Source of the DNA: Galbula dea | Taxonomy: Eukaryota; Chordata; Aves; Piciformes; Galbulidae | Direction of reading: 5' to 3' | Assembly: GCA_013399015.1 (NCBI GenBank) | Contig: VWZX01002400.1 | Span: 62,001-126,000 of the forward strand | Length of the DNA: 64,000 nt | Shown here: in pieces, positions 13,316 to 25,200 of the stretch | Numbering within the stretch: position 1 is the stretch's first letter | Layout of the letters: every line of letters starts with the position of its first letter | Notes under the pieces: generated by a model | Database searches by the model: none | What the model was told of the DNA's origin: nothing | Seen by the model: only the letters and a program-made list of their open reading frames with translations | Program-made: the position numbers and the translations under genes

Positions 13316-14275
13316 CCTCTGAGTTCACACCCTAGCTTATGTTTTAATCTATTCACACAGATCTGCAGTTAGACTAACTGTGCACATCCCACTGAGATAG
13401 AAACCTTTGATGACAATTATTTTGGCTGCCAAAGCATAACACTTCCAAGTGACTGACAGAAAGACTGTCTAATATTGGCTTGAGAGCAGCCCTGAGGAAA
13501 GAGACTTGGGGGTGTTGGTGGGTGAGAAGCTCAACATGAGCTGCCAGTGTGCCCTTGCAGCCCAGAGGCCAACCCTATCCTGGGCTGCATCAAGAGAAGC
13601 GTGGCCAGCAGGTGGAGGGAGGTGATTCTCTCCCTCTACTCTGCTCTCCTGAGACCCCACCTGGAATATTGCATCCAGTTCTGGAGCCCCTATTACAAGA
13701 GGGATATGGGGGTGCTGGAGCCAGTCCAGAGAAGGGCCAGGAGAATGATCAGAGGCCTGGAGCACCTCTGCTATGAGGACAGGCTGAGAGAGTTGGGATT
13801 GTTCAGTCTGGAGAAGAGAAGGCTCCGAGGAGACCTTCTGTTGGCCTTCCAGTATCTGAAGGGGGCTACAAGAAAGCTGGGGAGGGACTTTTTAGGAGGT
13901 CAGATAGTGACAGAACCAGGGCAAATGGATGTAAGCTAGAGGAGGGTAGATTTAGATTAGACATTAGGAGGAAGTTCTTCACTGTTAGGGTGGGGAGACA
14001 GTGGAACAGGTTGCCCAGAGAGGTTGCGGAAGCTTTTAAGGCCAGGCTGGATAGGGCTCTGGGCAGCCTGATCTAGTGGAAGGTGTTCCTGCCAGGCAGG
14101 GGTGTTGGAACTAGATGATCTTCAAGGTCCCTTCCAACTCTGGCAATTCTATGATTCTAATGTAGTCTTCAAGTCCTTGGAGCTCAAATGGAGTGGGCTT
14201 TGCTAGGTATGTGATTCCGTCATTGTTTTGAAAGTAACAAGTTGGTCCCTGTATGACTTACACATAAAAGCTAGC
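13316..14275. repeat. Dispersed repeat, copy 1, split by a CR1 insertion
   Basis: The flanks 13316-13473 and 14161-14275 together match 22903-23182 closely (shared: agatctgcagttagactaac, ggctgccaaagcataacact, gagtgggctttgctag). In this copy the match is interrupted at ctaat by 0.68 kb of CR1. It may be an old interspersed element or a small segmental duplication. I do not recognise the family. Confidence 0.75.
13474..14156 (+). mobile_element. CR1 LINE, 5'-truncated, with 3' end
   Basis: It contains the C-terminal part of the CR1 reverse transcriptase ORF in pieces, with motifs such as LLRPHLEYCIQFWSP and ERLRELGLFSLEKRRL-type text in the plus frame at 13547-13939. The usual 3' UTR and an ATTCTATG-type tail follow. 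The flanking pentamer ctaat occurs at 13469-13473 and 14157-14161. It looks like a target duplication, but could be partly tail sequence. The element is dead: it is 5'-truncated. Confidence 0.9.
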
Positions 14276-14285
14276 AAGGTCTGTT

Positions 14286-14594
14286 GGGATAGGACAAAGG
14301 GGAGTGGTTTTAAATTAAAGGAGGGGAGATTTAGACTGAATATAAGGAGAAATGTTTCACCATGAGGGTGGTGAAACACTGGAACAGGTCACCCAAAGAG
14401 GTAGCAGATGCCTGGTCATTCAAGTAGATATCCAACATTCCAGATCAGGTTGTTTGGGGTTCTGAGCAACCTGATCTAGTTCTAGGTGTCCCTGCTCACT
14501 GCAGGGAGGTTGGATTAGATGACCTCTAAATGCCCCTTCCAACTGTAACCATCTAAATGGTCCCTTCCAACAGTAAGCATTCTAAGATTCTATG
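14286..14594 (+). mobile_element. CR1 LINE 3' fragment
   Basis: CR1 3' region in plus orientation, including the aggagaaatgtttcaccatg and actggaacaggtcacccaaag segments and a tail ending gattctatg. It ends about 290 bp before the first coding exon of the coiled-coil gene, so it may lie in that gene's promoter region. Confidence 0.85.
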
Positions 14595-14881
14595 CTGCTG
14601 GCCCTGCCCAAGTCCTCGGCTGTTGGTATCCATGGCTACCAGGGGGTGCGGTACTGGGTGGTGCTTGCTGGTGCTGTGCTAGTGAAGCTGGTTTTCTCGG
14701 TGCTGTGCCAGTGCAGCTGGTCCTGGTGGTGCTGTTGGCACAGCCTGTAGGCAACTGCCCATGCCCTGCTGCTCCTCTGGGCTCGGCTCCGTCGTTTGCA
14801 GCTGGCACTCGGCAGACCACTCCTGCCACTGCTCCCGGGGGAGAGGCAAGAGAGGCAGGGCAGTGCCCATTCCCCTGGACC

Positions 14882-17800
14882 ATGAAGAGGATCTGGCTGT
14901 TCCTGAAGAGCAGGAGGGTGCAGGAGCAGCATGTGTCCTCCAGGAGCAGCAGTGGTGATAATGTCATGCCAGAGAGCCAAGACAACTTCACACCGAGGAA
15001 CAGGAAGAGTGACACTAACTGCCAAGAAAAGGAAGACAGGTAATGGGGCATAGGTGGGCAGGTTGGCAACAGGGCTTTTTGGGAAACTCCTGGGCTGCTT
15101 TCCACCTCTGGGGCTTGGCATGTTGTGTCTGTAGGATTCTGTTCTCAAGGGGGGGTACACCTGGAAAGGGTGGATAATATCTTATCTTACTATCAAGATA
15201 AGCTGTGCCTACAACCAGTTGTGCTTTCTGTCTACCCAGGCACAGCCCCAGTGAGTCCAGCGACGCCAAAAGCATGTTAGGATCCAGCACTCACGGTCTG
15301 GCAAGAGCTCTTGGAGTTCTGCAGCGTGGACCTGCTGTGCTGAGCACAGGTAGGACTCCCTGGTGTGGGGAAAAGGTCTGTTGCCCACCCTTTTAGTGGG
15401 TTGCTGTGGGGATGGGATATTTGGAAACAATGATGTGGTGTTGGTTATGATCCAGGGAAAAGTGCCCTGCCAGGCAATGTCCCAGGAAAAGAGAATTCTC
15501 AAGACACTGGTTCCTTCTGGGCTGGTTTCTGATCACTTGGAGTGATCTCCCTGGCACATGGGGAAGGACGTCAGCACCAGAGGAAATGAATTCCCAAGCA
15601 GGAAACTAGATGTGTTTTGAGATGGCATTTTGATAGGTGCCTCACTAGGATCTCATGGGGTTGGGGGTGTGTTTGTGCTAACATGGTCTCTGAAGAGACA
15701 ATGCTCTGGAGAGCACTCTAGGCTTCAAGGGGTTGTATGAGCTCACTCTGGTTCCCAACCTGTGCTTTGGCTGTAGGTGACCTGGCCACATCCTCACAGT
15801 CTGCCCTGTGTAAGTCACCAGCAGATGAAGGAGGTAGCAAGGAGAGTAAAAGCACTGGCAAGGAGAGTAAAAGCACTGGCAAGGAGGTATCTAAAAACCC
15901 AGATTGTAAATAAGAGTCCTCCTCTTAGAACTGTGTTACAGCCTCTTGCATAGTGAGCCTTCGCCATGAGTAATGCCTAATGCAGAGCTGTGGAAAACTT
16001 CTGTAATCTGAGGTCCAGTTGGTGACAGTTCTCTTCTGGTGGGATGAATTGCTGCCACTATCTCCTGTTTGGAGCAGACTTCCTAAGTTCTGCTAATTTG
16101 TGTTCTTCCACTTCGAACAGGCAGAAAATGTGCGACCACAAATACAAACAGCAGGGTCAAATTCATCCTCTTCCCTTCAGAGCCATGGAAGTCATGAGCC
16201 ATCTGGAAGTCTCAATGTGCAGCTCCTTCAGACAGCAACTGATCAGTCTCTTCAAAAGCAAGAACAGCTCAGTGAGAGCATCAAGGGGCTGCAAGAAAAG
16301 ATCAAGAGCTTGTCTGAGGAGCTGAGAAGTGCTGAAGGAAAAGCTAGAAAGCTGGAGAAGGAAGTGGAGCAACTGAAGAAAGCCCTCTCAGAGAAAACAC
16401 TGGCTTTAGATAGAGAAAAAAGAGAATTCCATCAGCAGCATGCTCTACAGCAAAAGCAAGATCAAGAGACAGAAGATACCATCAAGAAGGCAGAAGGACT
16501 GCAGGAACAACTGACCCAGCTCCAACGTGAAAACCATTCGCTGCGTCAGCAGCTGGAAGATGTGCAGAAGGAGACTGCCCAGGAACGAATGGTGAGTGAG
16601 GCTGGCAAAGTAGAAAAGAGGTGAGGTGAGCACAGACCAGTTTTTGTTCTGGTTTTGTTGGAGCTGCAGAAGGTTTTGGCAAGCCTTGAGGCATGCTTAT
16701 ATGTCTATAGGTATGTACATGTATCTCCCTGGACTTGTGCAGAGCTTTTGGCACTGTTCTGCACAACATCCTTCTCTCTAGAATGGAGAGACCTGGATTT
16801 GATGGGTGCACCACTTGGAGGGTAAGCAATTGGCTGGATGGCTGCCTGAGTGGAGACCAGTGATGAGGGGTGTCTCTCAAGGGTCTGTACTGGGACCAGT
16901 ATTATTTCACATCTTTGCCAAGGACATGGGCAGTGGGATCAAGGGCACCCACAGCAAGTCTGCAGACAGCACCACACCGAGTGGTTGAGAGTCAGACCTG
17001 CTCAAGGGAGTCCACAAAGATGATCAGGGGGCTGGAGAACCTCCCCTAGGAGGACAATCTGAGAGAGTTCCTGATGTGATAACATCAGATACAGATAACT
17101 TCATTAACAGATGACATTTCTTGTTTCCCTAGAGAAGTGTGAGAGAGCTGCAAGAAAAGATCAATGATGCTATCAAGAAGCAGAGGGCAGCAGAAACTTC
17201 CCTGCAATGTTCTGTAAGTCAGTGCAATTACCTGAAGGAAAAAAACTCCCACTTGCAAAAGGACTTGGACAACGCTAAGGCCAAGGTATGCAAAGTCTGT
17301 AAACATGGCAGTATAGATGAAGCTGTTCTTTGCCCTCTCTCAGCAGAAGAGAAGACAATATTCTGGGAACAAATGAAGGAGAGATTTGCCTGAGGATGTT
17401 ATGAGCTTCAACATCACTAATGATCATTTTCCAGACTAGAGGGTGCTGTAGCTCCTTTCTCCTCCCTGCCGCCTCTCCTCTCACCTTGAAAAACTCAGAC
17501 AGCTCTTCAGGGAGCTCCTCAGTGGCTTGGGGGCAGCATCTGGGCAGGCAAGAACAAAGCAGTTGTGCTCTCTGGGGACTTGTTTCTGCTCTGACACTGT
17601 TCAAAAGTGGTGGCCATGACGTGATACCGAATGTCTTTGGGCTTGGTTGCTTTCTTTGCAAGGTTTTTCTTAGTCTCTACACAGATATGGTGTCTAGTTC
17701 TGTGGTAGTGGTGTTTTTGTGGAAGAAAAGTACCCTTTTGTTTGCCTTTGTCTCAGAAGCCGTTTGAGTGAAGACATCTGATCAAGTGTTACAGAGATGT

Positions 17801-19411
17801 TAGACTCCTCTGCTTAAGGCAGATTGTTTTTCCCCCACATACAGATCTCTGAAGTCTCTGCACAACTGGAGTTGAAGACTCAAAGTTTTCTTCAGTGCAA
17901 AGCTATAAATCAGGAGCTGCAAGGGCTGGTGACTCTTCTGCAGTGTCGCTTGGAGACTCCTACGCTGGGTCACATCAGAAGAGACCTGCATGGACAGCCA
18001 CGTGAGCAGCTAGCCCTAGCAAACCAAATGGGACTGTACAACGTTATCAGGCGCAGTTGGCAGGTCAGTTAATGTTCTGCTTCTATCTGTAGCTGACATT
18101 GTGCTCATGTGGGGTTGTGATCATGGCTTGTAGGTGTTTTGCCCTGGGCATCTGGCTCTTTTTGTTGCTATGCTGGGTTTGGTTTCCAGGAGGGAAGCTG
18201 GGGAGCTGCAAAAGGCTGTGTTGAAATGCTTCTCTGTGTGTTGTGGAAACCATGCAGCCTCCTCCTCCTCCTTATATGCACAGCTCTGTAGTGCCCAGTA
18301 GTAGCTTTCATATACAAATGGCAGAAAGCAGAGGCTTTTGGAGAGCATTGGGCATCACTCCTTCTTCCTGCTTCTGAACTACCATCTTTTGCCTTAGCTC
18401 CACATAGCTGCTGAATGCACAGTGGGAGGTGTTGGCAACATTGTGGCCTCTTTGAAGGAACAAACAAAGCTGGACCTGGAGAGAGAACGAAGGAGGTGGG
18501 AGAAGAGGGAAGAGGAACAGGCCTGTGTGCAGGCAGAAACAGACATCTCTGAAAGGCCTTCCTTGGGGGGGCTGGACACGGGAAAACGGCTCACAAAGAA
18601 ACCAGAAGAGTAAGTCCCACACAGTACACTGTGAGCCTTTTCCATCCCACATCCCTCTCTTGGATCTGGTCAGCATGATGTGTGCTCCTTCTCAAAAGAG
18701 TACACCCTGGGCTCTCCCATTACTGAGGCTTGTGGTTATTGGTGTTTCCTCTCCCTGAAGTAACAGAGCTAATCAGGCCCATCTAGAGCATGTTTTACAG
18801 AGTCATAGAACCACTCAGGTTGGATGACACTTCTCAGATGATCAAGTCCAACCATCAGCCTATCACCATGATGCCACTAAACCATGCCCCTAAGTTAGGT
18901 TTTATGTAGCTTTCTTTTAACAGTTTGCTGTAGCCATCTCCCCTTCTTGCATGTATGGTGCAAAAGAGGAGCTTCCTTTCTGCTGCTTTGATCCTCCCAC
19001 TTAGGAAAGAGACTGGAAAAGGCAGAGGGGACAGAACAGGAGCCTGTGAGGCACAAACACTCTATGCAGTTGCCATTATGATGGTACATCTGCAGTTTGA
19101 GTCTGCACTGGGAGAAGGGAAAGAGCTGGAGTCCTTACTACCTTCTAGGAAAGGTCCTACCAAGACAGAGCACAGATTGCTTGGAAACTTGAGAAGCAGC
19201 ACATTTGAGTAGCTCAGAAGTCTCTGTTCCCAAGTCTAACAGCAAACTGTCACACTTCAGGAACAACTTTGTGCCAATGTGAGCAACAGCTGTTCTTACA
19301 CGCTCCTGCATTCTTCACAGGTCTAATGAGATGTTAGGAGAAGTCACTGAGAAGAACAGCAAACCTTCCACTTGCCTGGCAAAACCTGAGCCAGAGCAGG
19401 AAAGAGAGTAG
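14882..19411 (+). CDS. Coiled-coil protein gene, eight exons, ANKRD26-like without ankyrin repeats
   Basis: Exons inferred from splice sites and matching phases: 14882-15039, 15240-15349, 15777-15886, 16121-16591, 17133-17285, 17845-18063, 18398-18609, 19321-19411 (stop TAG 19409-19411). They join into one open frame of about 507 codons. The ATG at 14882 has a good context (gaccATGa) and starts MKRIWLFLKSRR, recalling the MK[K/R]IF start of ANKRD26-type proteins. The same frame is open upstream to 14705, so an earlier start is possible. Residues about 1-130 are polar and low-complexity, with a KESKSTG tandem repeat. The 471-nt exon (about residues 127-283) is a long heptad coiled coil (KGLQEKIKSLSEEL, LQEQLTQLQREN), continued in the 153-nt exon. 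The last exons are charged (LDLERERRRWEKREEE). No ankyrin repeats are visible. A donor (ctcag/gtaagc, 19429) just after the stop and an acceptor (ctctcccag, 20155) suggest a 3' UTR intron. Function is unknown. The exon chain is well supported, the family name only weakly. The gene lies on the strand opposite DHRS3. Confidence 0.68.
16800..17075 (+). mobile_element. CR1 LINE reverse-transcriptase fragment
   Basis: The plus frame at 16806-16988 reads GVSQGSVLGPVLFHIFAKDM, the conserved reverse-transcriptase block around the QGS..GPLLF motif, with the palm-domain aspartates degraded. A second CR1 piece joins at about 17000. It lies in the intron between the 471-nt and 153-nt exons of the coiled-coil gene. 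Confidence 0.88.
18797..18892 (-). mobile_element. CR1 LINE 3' end fragment, reverse orientation
   Basis: The sequence cagagtcatagaaccactca followed by ggttgga and atcaagtccaaccatcagcc is the reverse complement of the CR1 3' end. It lies in the last intron of the coiled-coil gene. Confidence 0.75.
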
Positions 19412-20831
19412 AAACCCCTTGGGCTCAGGTAAGCAGCTCCAGATGTGGTTCTTCCATTATAATGGTTGTTTTTTGCCTGTGACACTGAAAAAGTGGAAGC
19501 CTTTCCTATATAATTCCTGGCCAGGTGGAATGGGAGGAAAGAAATTGCTTGGTTTTCCTACCAACCATAAAGCAGGTCCTGTTAGGTGGAAACCCAAAAG
19601 ATGTTGCCAGTTCTCCAGAGAACTGAACCTGTTTCATGACAATAGTTCCTCTGGAGTCCAGAGGTGCAAGATCATTGGTGCTTTTGAGGCTTTGTCTGAA
19701 TGCAGTGGGTGTAGAAAGGAAGTATGTTGGCAGGATGAGTTCTGTTTGCACTCAGGAAGACTCTATCAGTGCTGTGCTCGGAGATTTCCTTGGCCTGGCT
19801 TTGAGAGAGCAGCTTTGCTTGTTCAAAGACAGATACTCCTAAGTTTTGGTCAGGAGGAATGCAGAAGATGATGGAAAACCTTGTGCTCCACAGAAGCCCT
19901 CTCTGTACCTTCCTAAGAAAGTGGGGCTTTTGAAGGCAAAGAGGTCTCAGGGGTTTGAAGTGTCAGTAGATGGCCAAACAAGGAAAATGTTATTTCTTCC
20001 ATTGATTTTGTCCCTTTTATCTTTTGTTTCCTCTGATGGACTTAAATCTCTCCAGATCTTTACAGCATTCTGTCACAGTTGATGGTTGTCTGTGGATATC
20101 TCCTGGGCTAGCTCTGATGTAAGACTAACATTGGCTCTTGCCTTTTCTCTCCCAGTAACTGGTGAAGATGAAAGCAGAGCTTCCTGGAGTTCCCACTGGA
20201 CATCCTCTCTTTTTCCACTAAAAGGAAAGGAAGTCCAGGACCTACCCTTCCAGGCCAAGGCTGCCCTATCGTGATGCCTGTAACAACAGCCTGCAGATGT
20301 GAACACCTCCAATTCAGCAGGGTTTAGAACAATGCATATGGGGGTGCTTTGAGAGACTCTGCACCTCTGCTCAAAAAGGGAGACCATGGCAGTGTGTCTA
20401 GAATGTGTACAAAAGTGAGATGACCAGAAAAGAACTGTCCAAAAAGGCTGCCTGGTGAGGGAGGCATCATAACACACTGATGTCACAGCCAGCCTTTGGG
20501 CCTTTGGTACAGCTGCCATGGAGACTGAGGGAAACAAAGGGCTGTCCATTTTCCTGATCTCTTGGAGTACCCTTCTCTGGTGGGCCTCCTGAGGGCTGAA
20601 GAACAACAGGTGCCAATCTCTACCACTCTGGTGCCCAGAGGCAATATCTCACCAACTGAGACTCCCTGATTCCTAGCCATGAAGTGATTTGTTGATTGGA
20701 GAGCCAAGGGGTGGTCAGCAAAGTCCCCAGGGTGCACGTGAAGAATGCTTTAGGGAATTAAATCGTGTGACATTAATTGGTAAAGAACTCTCCTGGGCAT
20801 GATGTGGATTGTACAGATAAGGGGTGGATAA
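19412..20831 (+). other. Probable 3' UTR and flank of the coiled-coil gene
   Basis: No protein family was recognised here. A good donor at 19429-19430 and an acceptor ending at 20155 could define an untranslated intron. The nearest poly(A)-type signal that I see before the LTR is ATTAAA at 20757-20762. Assignment to the upstream gene is inference. Confidence 0.35.
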
Positions 20832-21179
20832 TGTCCTGGGTTTGGCTGGGATAGGGTTAAATCTTTCACTAGAAGCTGGGAAGGGCCACAGCCAGGATAG
20901 CCAACTGACCCAGCCAATGGGGTGTTTGATGAGAGGAATAGATCTATGGAAGGGGAGGGCTGGTGGTTTTTGGGGTCAGGTGTGAGCTGTGCCTTTGAGG
21001 TCACTTGCTTTACCTATTACTTCATTAGTGTTCCTGTTGTTTCTTCATTCTTTGTATTGTTTATTAAACTCTCCTTATCTCAACCCAAGGGTTGCTCCTG
21101 GTTTTCTTTGCTTCCAGTGCCATTGGGGCAGTGTGTGAGTGGATACCTGGGGCACGGTGGGGGCTAAACCATGCCAGCA
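20832..21179 (+). mobile_element. Solo LTR of an endogenous retrovirus
   Basis: A block of about 350 bp starting TGTCCTGGGTTTGGCTGGG and ending near ACCATGCCAGCA, with an internal ATTAAA at about 21063. This start and size are typical of avian ERV LTRs. No internal viral coding sequence is present. The flanking bases do not show a clear target duplication, so the edges are approximate and the copy is probably old. Confidence 0.75.
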
Positions 21180-22200
21180 GGAGAGACCTAAGATGACACA
21201 TTAGCTTAGATTTTAAACTGGAATATCTGGGAGATTACTAGGGATAAAGAAATATTTCAGAGCGTGACAGGGATAAGCATAGGTTGTACTGATTATATCA
21301 AGCAGAGTTGATGTTTGTTCCCTTTTTATTTTTACCCAAACAAGTTCTGTCCAGCCATGTGGTGGGCAGAAATACAGGGAGTTGCACCTAGTCACTCATT
21401 CCTTCACTATCATGACCTCTATGGCAAGAAGCATTTGGTTAATCATCTGGTCTAATCACAGCCTGAAGTACAACCAAGGGTAACACAGAGTTGTCTTGGC
21501 AAAAAATAGCAAACTATAAAGTTGTAAAACCAGCAAAATCCTTTCTTTAGTATGAATCAGAATAGGGGTTAGGGACAAAGTTCTCCAAGCCAAGTAGAAG
21601 TTTCCCTCTGTGATCACTGGACCATTGGTGAGCCCAGAGCCCCTTGGTGCACACTCAGGTAAGGAGCTTCCAAATAACTGAAAGCTCTGTGTGAATCTCT
21701 GAAAGCAAAATTGCTTTAGATATACTTCAGAATGTCTGTTCTAATTGCTTTGGCCAGCAATAATTGTCTGTCTCAGCAATATAGCAGGGGGGAAAAAAAA
21801 AGTCAGCACAAAGCAAAAAGCCTTAGAATCATATTTCAGACCTATTCCAGGAGCAGAAGCATTGCAGTTCCTGGAGGAGGAGACTGGAATTGAGCATTGC
21901 CAGTCTTCCATGAGTTCTTAAGTTGAAGTAAGGATCTTTCATCACACTTGCAAAAAATCACATGTAGCTTTTGAGGCCCACACAGCAGAACACAAAGCAG
22001 ATAAAGAACAAGTTCCTTTGCAATTTTGGAATGTACAAAATAGTGACATTTCCTGGATGGAAGTCCTCTACATACTGACTTTGACAGCATTAAATAATCT
22101 AATAGCCGGATGTTTGCATGCTGCTAGCACCTGGGGCTCTCATCCGGAGGAGGAGGGTGGAGGAACTTGACTACACAAATTACTTCTCTGTGGAGTCACT
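21180..22200. other. Intergenic, no gene recognised
   Basis: About 1 kb between the solo LTR and the promoter of copy A. Only short open frames without family resemblance are seen. An A-run lies near 21791-21801. Confidence 0.5.
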
Positions 22201-22208
22201 CTGGAGGG

Positions 22209-22216
22209 TATAAATA
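22209..22216 (+). promoter_or_regulatory. TATA box of AADACL copy A
   Basis: TATAAATA in the context gagggtataaatac, 49 bp before the ATG of copy A. A start site near 22240 would leave a short 5' UTR of about 25 nt. The position and orientation fit well. I saw no comparable element so close to the other copies. Confidence 0.6.
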
Positions 22217-22264
22217 CTAACAGAATCATATCAAACAGCTCTCTAATATCTCCACCAAAGTAAA

Positions 22265-25200
22265 ATGGAATTCTTTTATGTTCTGGCTTTCATAACAGGA
22301 ATTCTAGGTGCTTTTGTATTTCTGGTTTTAACTGTAACTTATCATAGTTCCTTCAAGGCAGAGATTCCTCCTGATGTTGAGCAGCCAGCAAAGCTCCGCT
22401 TCTATCACTGCATATATGTTCTGATGGAAATTCTGGTGAGTTCATCCTCCTCTGTGCTATTGTGACTTTCAGGAGAGGGAAAACTTTCTAAAGCCTTTCC
22501 ACATCTGCTGGTACTTTTGGTAAATTTCTATGTTTATGTTTATACTCACAGAAGTAGCCCTCCTAGTGAGGAGTTCACAGGTGCATGCATAAAGTTCATG
22601 ACACCTTGTGCATCATACATGTGCAATGCACATATCTTGCTTGTTCTGATGAATGCTGCTCTTTTGAAGCCAGTGGTGTACCTGTTTGTTCTGCATGTTG
22701 CAGTAACGAACACTTATTTCTGCAACACAGAACAGTCTTTTCTTCCACTTCACTTGTGGTGTGTCTAAGAAAAGCTACATCTACAGTTAAATATGTACCT
22801 CCCACAGCACAGGTGTCACACATGCAATGCTCCTGCTGCATCTATCCACATACTCTGCCATAAAGAAATCAATGACAATCCCAAATGGAAGAAATGAGAG
22901 AAAGCCTCTGAGCTCACACCCTAGCTTTTTTTTAACCTATTCACACAGATCTGCAGTTAGACTAACTGTGCACATCCCACTGAGACAGAAACCTTTGATG
23001 ACAATTATTTTGGCTGCCAAAGCATAACACTTCAAACTGACTGACAGAAAGACTGTCTAATGTAGTCTTCAAGCCCCTGGAGCTCCAGTGGAGTGGGCTT
23101 TGCTAGCTGGCATGTGATTCCATAACTATTTTTAAAGTACCAAGTTGGTCTCTGTATGATCTTCCACATCAAAGCCAGCTGGTGCCAGAATTTAGGTCTT
23201 CCAGCAAGCTTTCAAAGACCCTATTTGGGTGTCTTTGAGAGGTGTGGTGACCTCCTGATCTGTGTCCTCTTTCCTTACACATATACACATTTTAGAACCT
23301 GGCTTTACATAGTATGTTTCACCTACTAACACTGATCACATGCTTCTAGGAATAGTCATACCTTTATCTTTTGAGTGTATTGTTACTGGTTCTGAAGTAT
23401 TTTGTAGTTATTGATCATGAAGTTTTTCAACAGAATACACATCAGATTCCTCATGCTCTTTCATGACTCTCTTCTCTGAATTTGAAAATGCCTCTGTGAT
23501 GCCAAGAGCTCCTAAGATAAGGAAAAGAAAAAGGATAATTAGATAGAATGTTCTGATACCTAATTTATTATATAATATCACATATGATATGCTTATATAT
23601 ATTACTATCTGTCATCTGAAAGCTGAGTAAAAACCCAGGGATATTAGAAGGTACAGATGAGATTAAATAAGCACAGTATGGCAATTCTGCCAACTTCAAA
23701 ATCCTAACTCTGGCAGAAAGACTGACTTAAGTCATCGGAGTGTTTGAAAATTGCTGTTTGGCAAAGGTTATACTGACCCTGTGGTTTCTGCCATGATTGC
23801 CTTGCCTCTTAGATTCCTTTTCCCCTTTGCCATGGTACCTAAAAATGTGTGTTTTCAAATCTAAGGCAAGAATCTATCCATTTGTCTGTAGGAACTGGGA
23901 CTTAAAACACCCCAAGCACTGCAGGTAGTTGTGGCACAAAGTGTTGTGAAAAAAACTCCAGATGGCTTCCCATCTTCATTTCTAAAGGTTTCTCTCTCTT
24001 CCATGGCTCATGGTGGGTTTTTTGACTACTGCTCACCCAACTTATTACTGCAGCCTCATCTAGACTATCAGGAAAAAAGCATTTTGGTTGTTTCAGAAAG
24101 GTCTTGGTGAGGAATGGGGTGTTGCAACACCAACTATGGGAGATTTAGCATCACACGTACGTGACAGCTGGGGTCACTCACCTAAGGAAGTTCTGCCTCT
24201 GTCTCACTCTGATATTCTTTCACAGCAAAATTACTATTTAAGGCCAATATTTGAATTGTCTTTGAGACAGACAGAGCAGATCTAAATTGCAGCTCAGAGA
24301 CACGAGGTTGGAAAGAATAAGTTACAAAAGCACAGCTAGCCATTTAGTTTATGAGGTAATGACAGCAGTGTACATAGAGACTTCTGTTGTCAGAAGAAAA
24401 CAATACAATTGCACATTGCTTGTGATTATCATCATCTACAAGAATGAATTACAATGGTCTGTAGGGGCAATTAAGTCATCATTTAATGGGAAGGGAAATG
24501 TTGTCCCCAGCAGGAAATGCATCACTCACAACACGTGCTGAAAATAAAGGAGGAAATTCAGCAGGAAGTGTGAACTTCAGGTATCTTAAGCATCAGTGGT
24601 TGGCTGCCCTTGGATAGGAAAAGGTTTTGACACATTTAACAAACTTCTCCTGCCTTCAGAATAATTCTTTTCCCTGATTAGATTTAAGAAACTGCTTTCA
24701 TGAATACCTGTTCGATCTTGATAAGGGCAACAATTTCACTGATGGAGAGGGAGATCAGATTGAGAACCATCTTCAGCAGTTCATCATTTAGGCTGGTGGC
24801 CCTTCATTATTGATTAGAGGCACTAAAGATTTTCCTAAAGCTTGTTATCACTGACCCTGTGGCATGGAGATGACCCAAGACCAGTAAGTTACTGAATCCT
24901 GCACCTCAACTGGCATAAGTCTTTTTCTCCCAGTACCCTAAGTGCTGTCGTGCTAGGGACATGAAGCCTTAAATGCCTTCACTGAGGTATCTGAAGTACA
25001 CAGTTTCCCTTCATAATTAATGGAGATGAACAAACATCTCCAGAGCGTGACTGAACACATCTGAATTTGGAACCAGCCTCAAGGAATGTCTCTTTCTCTA
25101 CACTGACTAGAAAAAGAGCTTCAGGCCTCCTGACTCCTCCCTTCCATACCTAAGCAAATGCATGATATTACTTGTGGTAAATCCAGGTCACAAAAATTAG

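Noticed and set aside
13547..13939. 130-codon frame with reverse-transcriptase-like text
   Set aside because: It is the decayed end of a CR1 element and not a host gene.
14590..15160. Minus-strand frames of 171 and 174 codons
   Set aside because: They lie opposite the first exon of the coiled-coil gene, which has matching splice phases. The minus frames look like its shadow.
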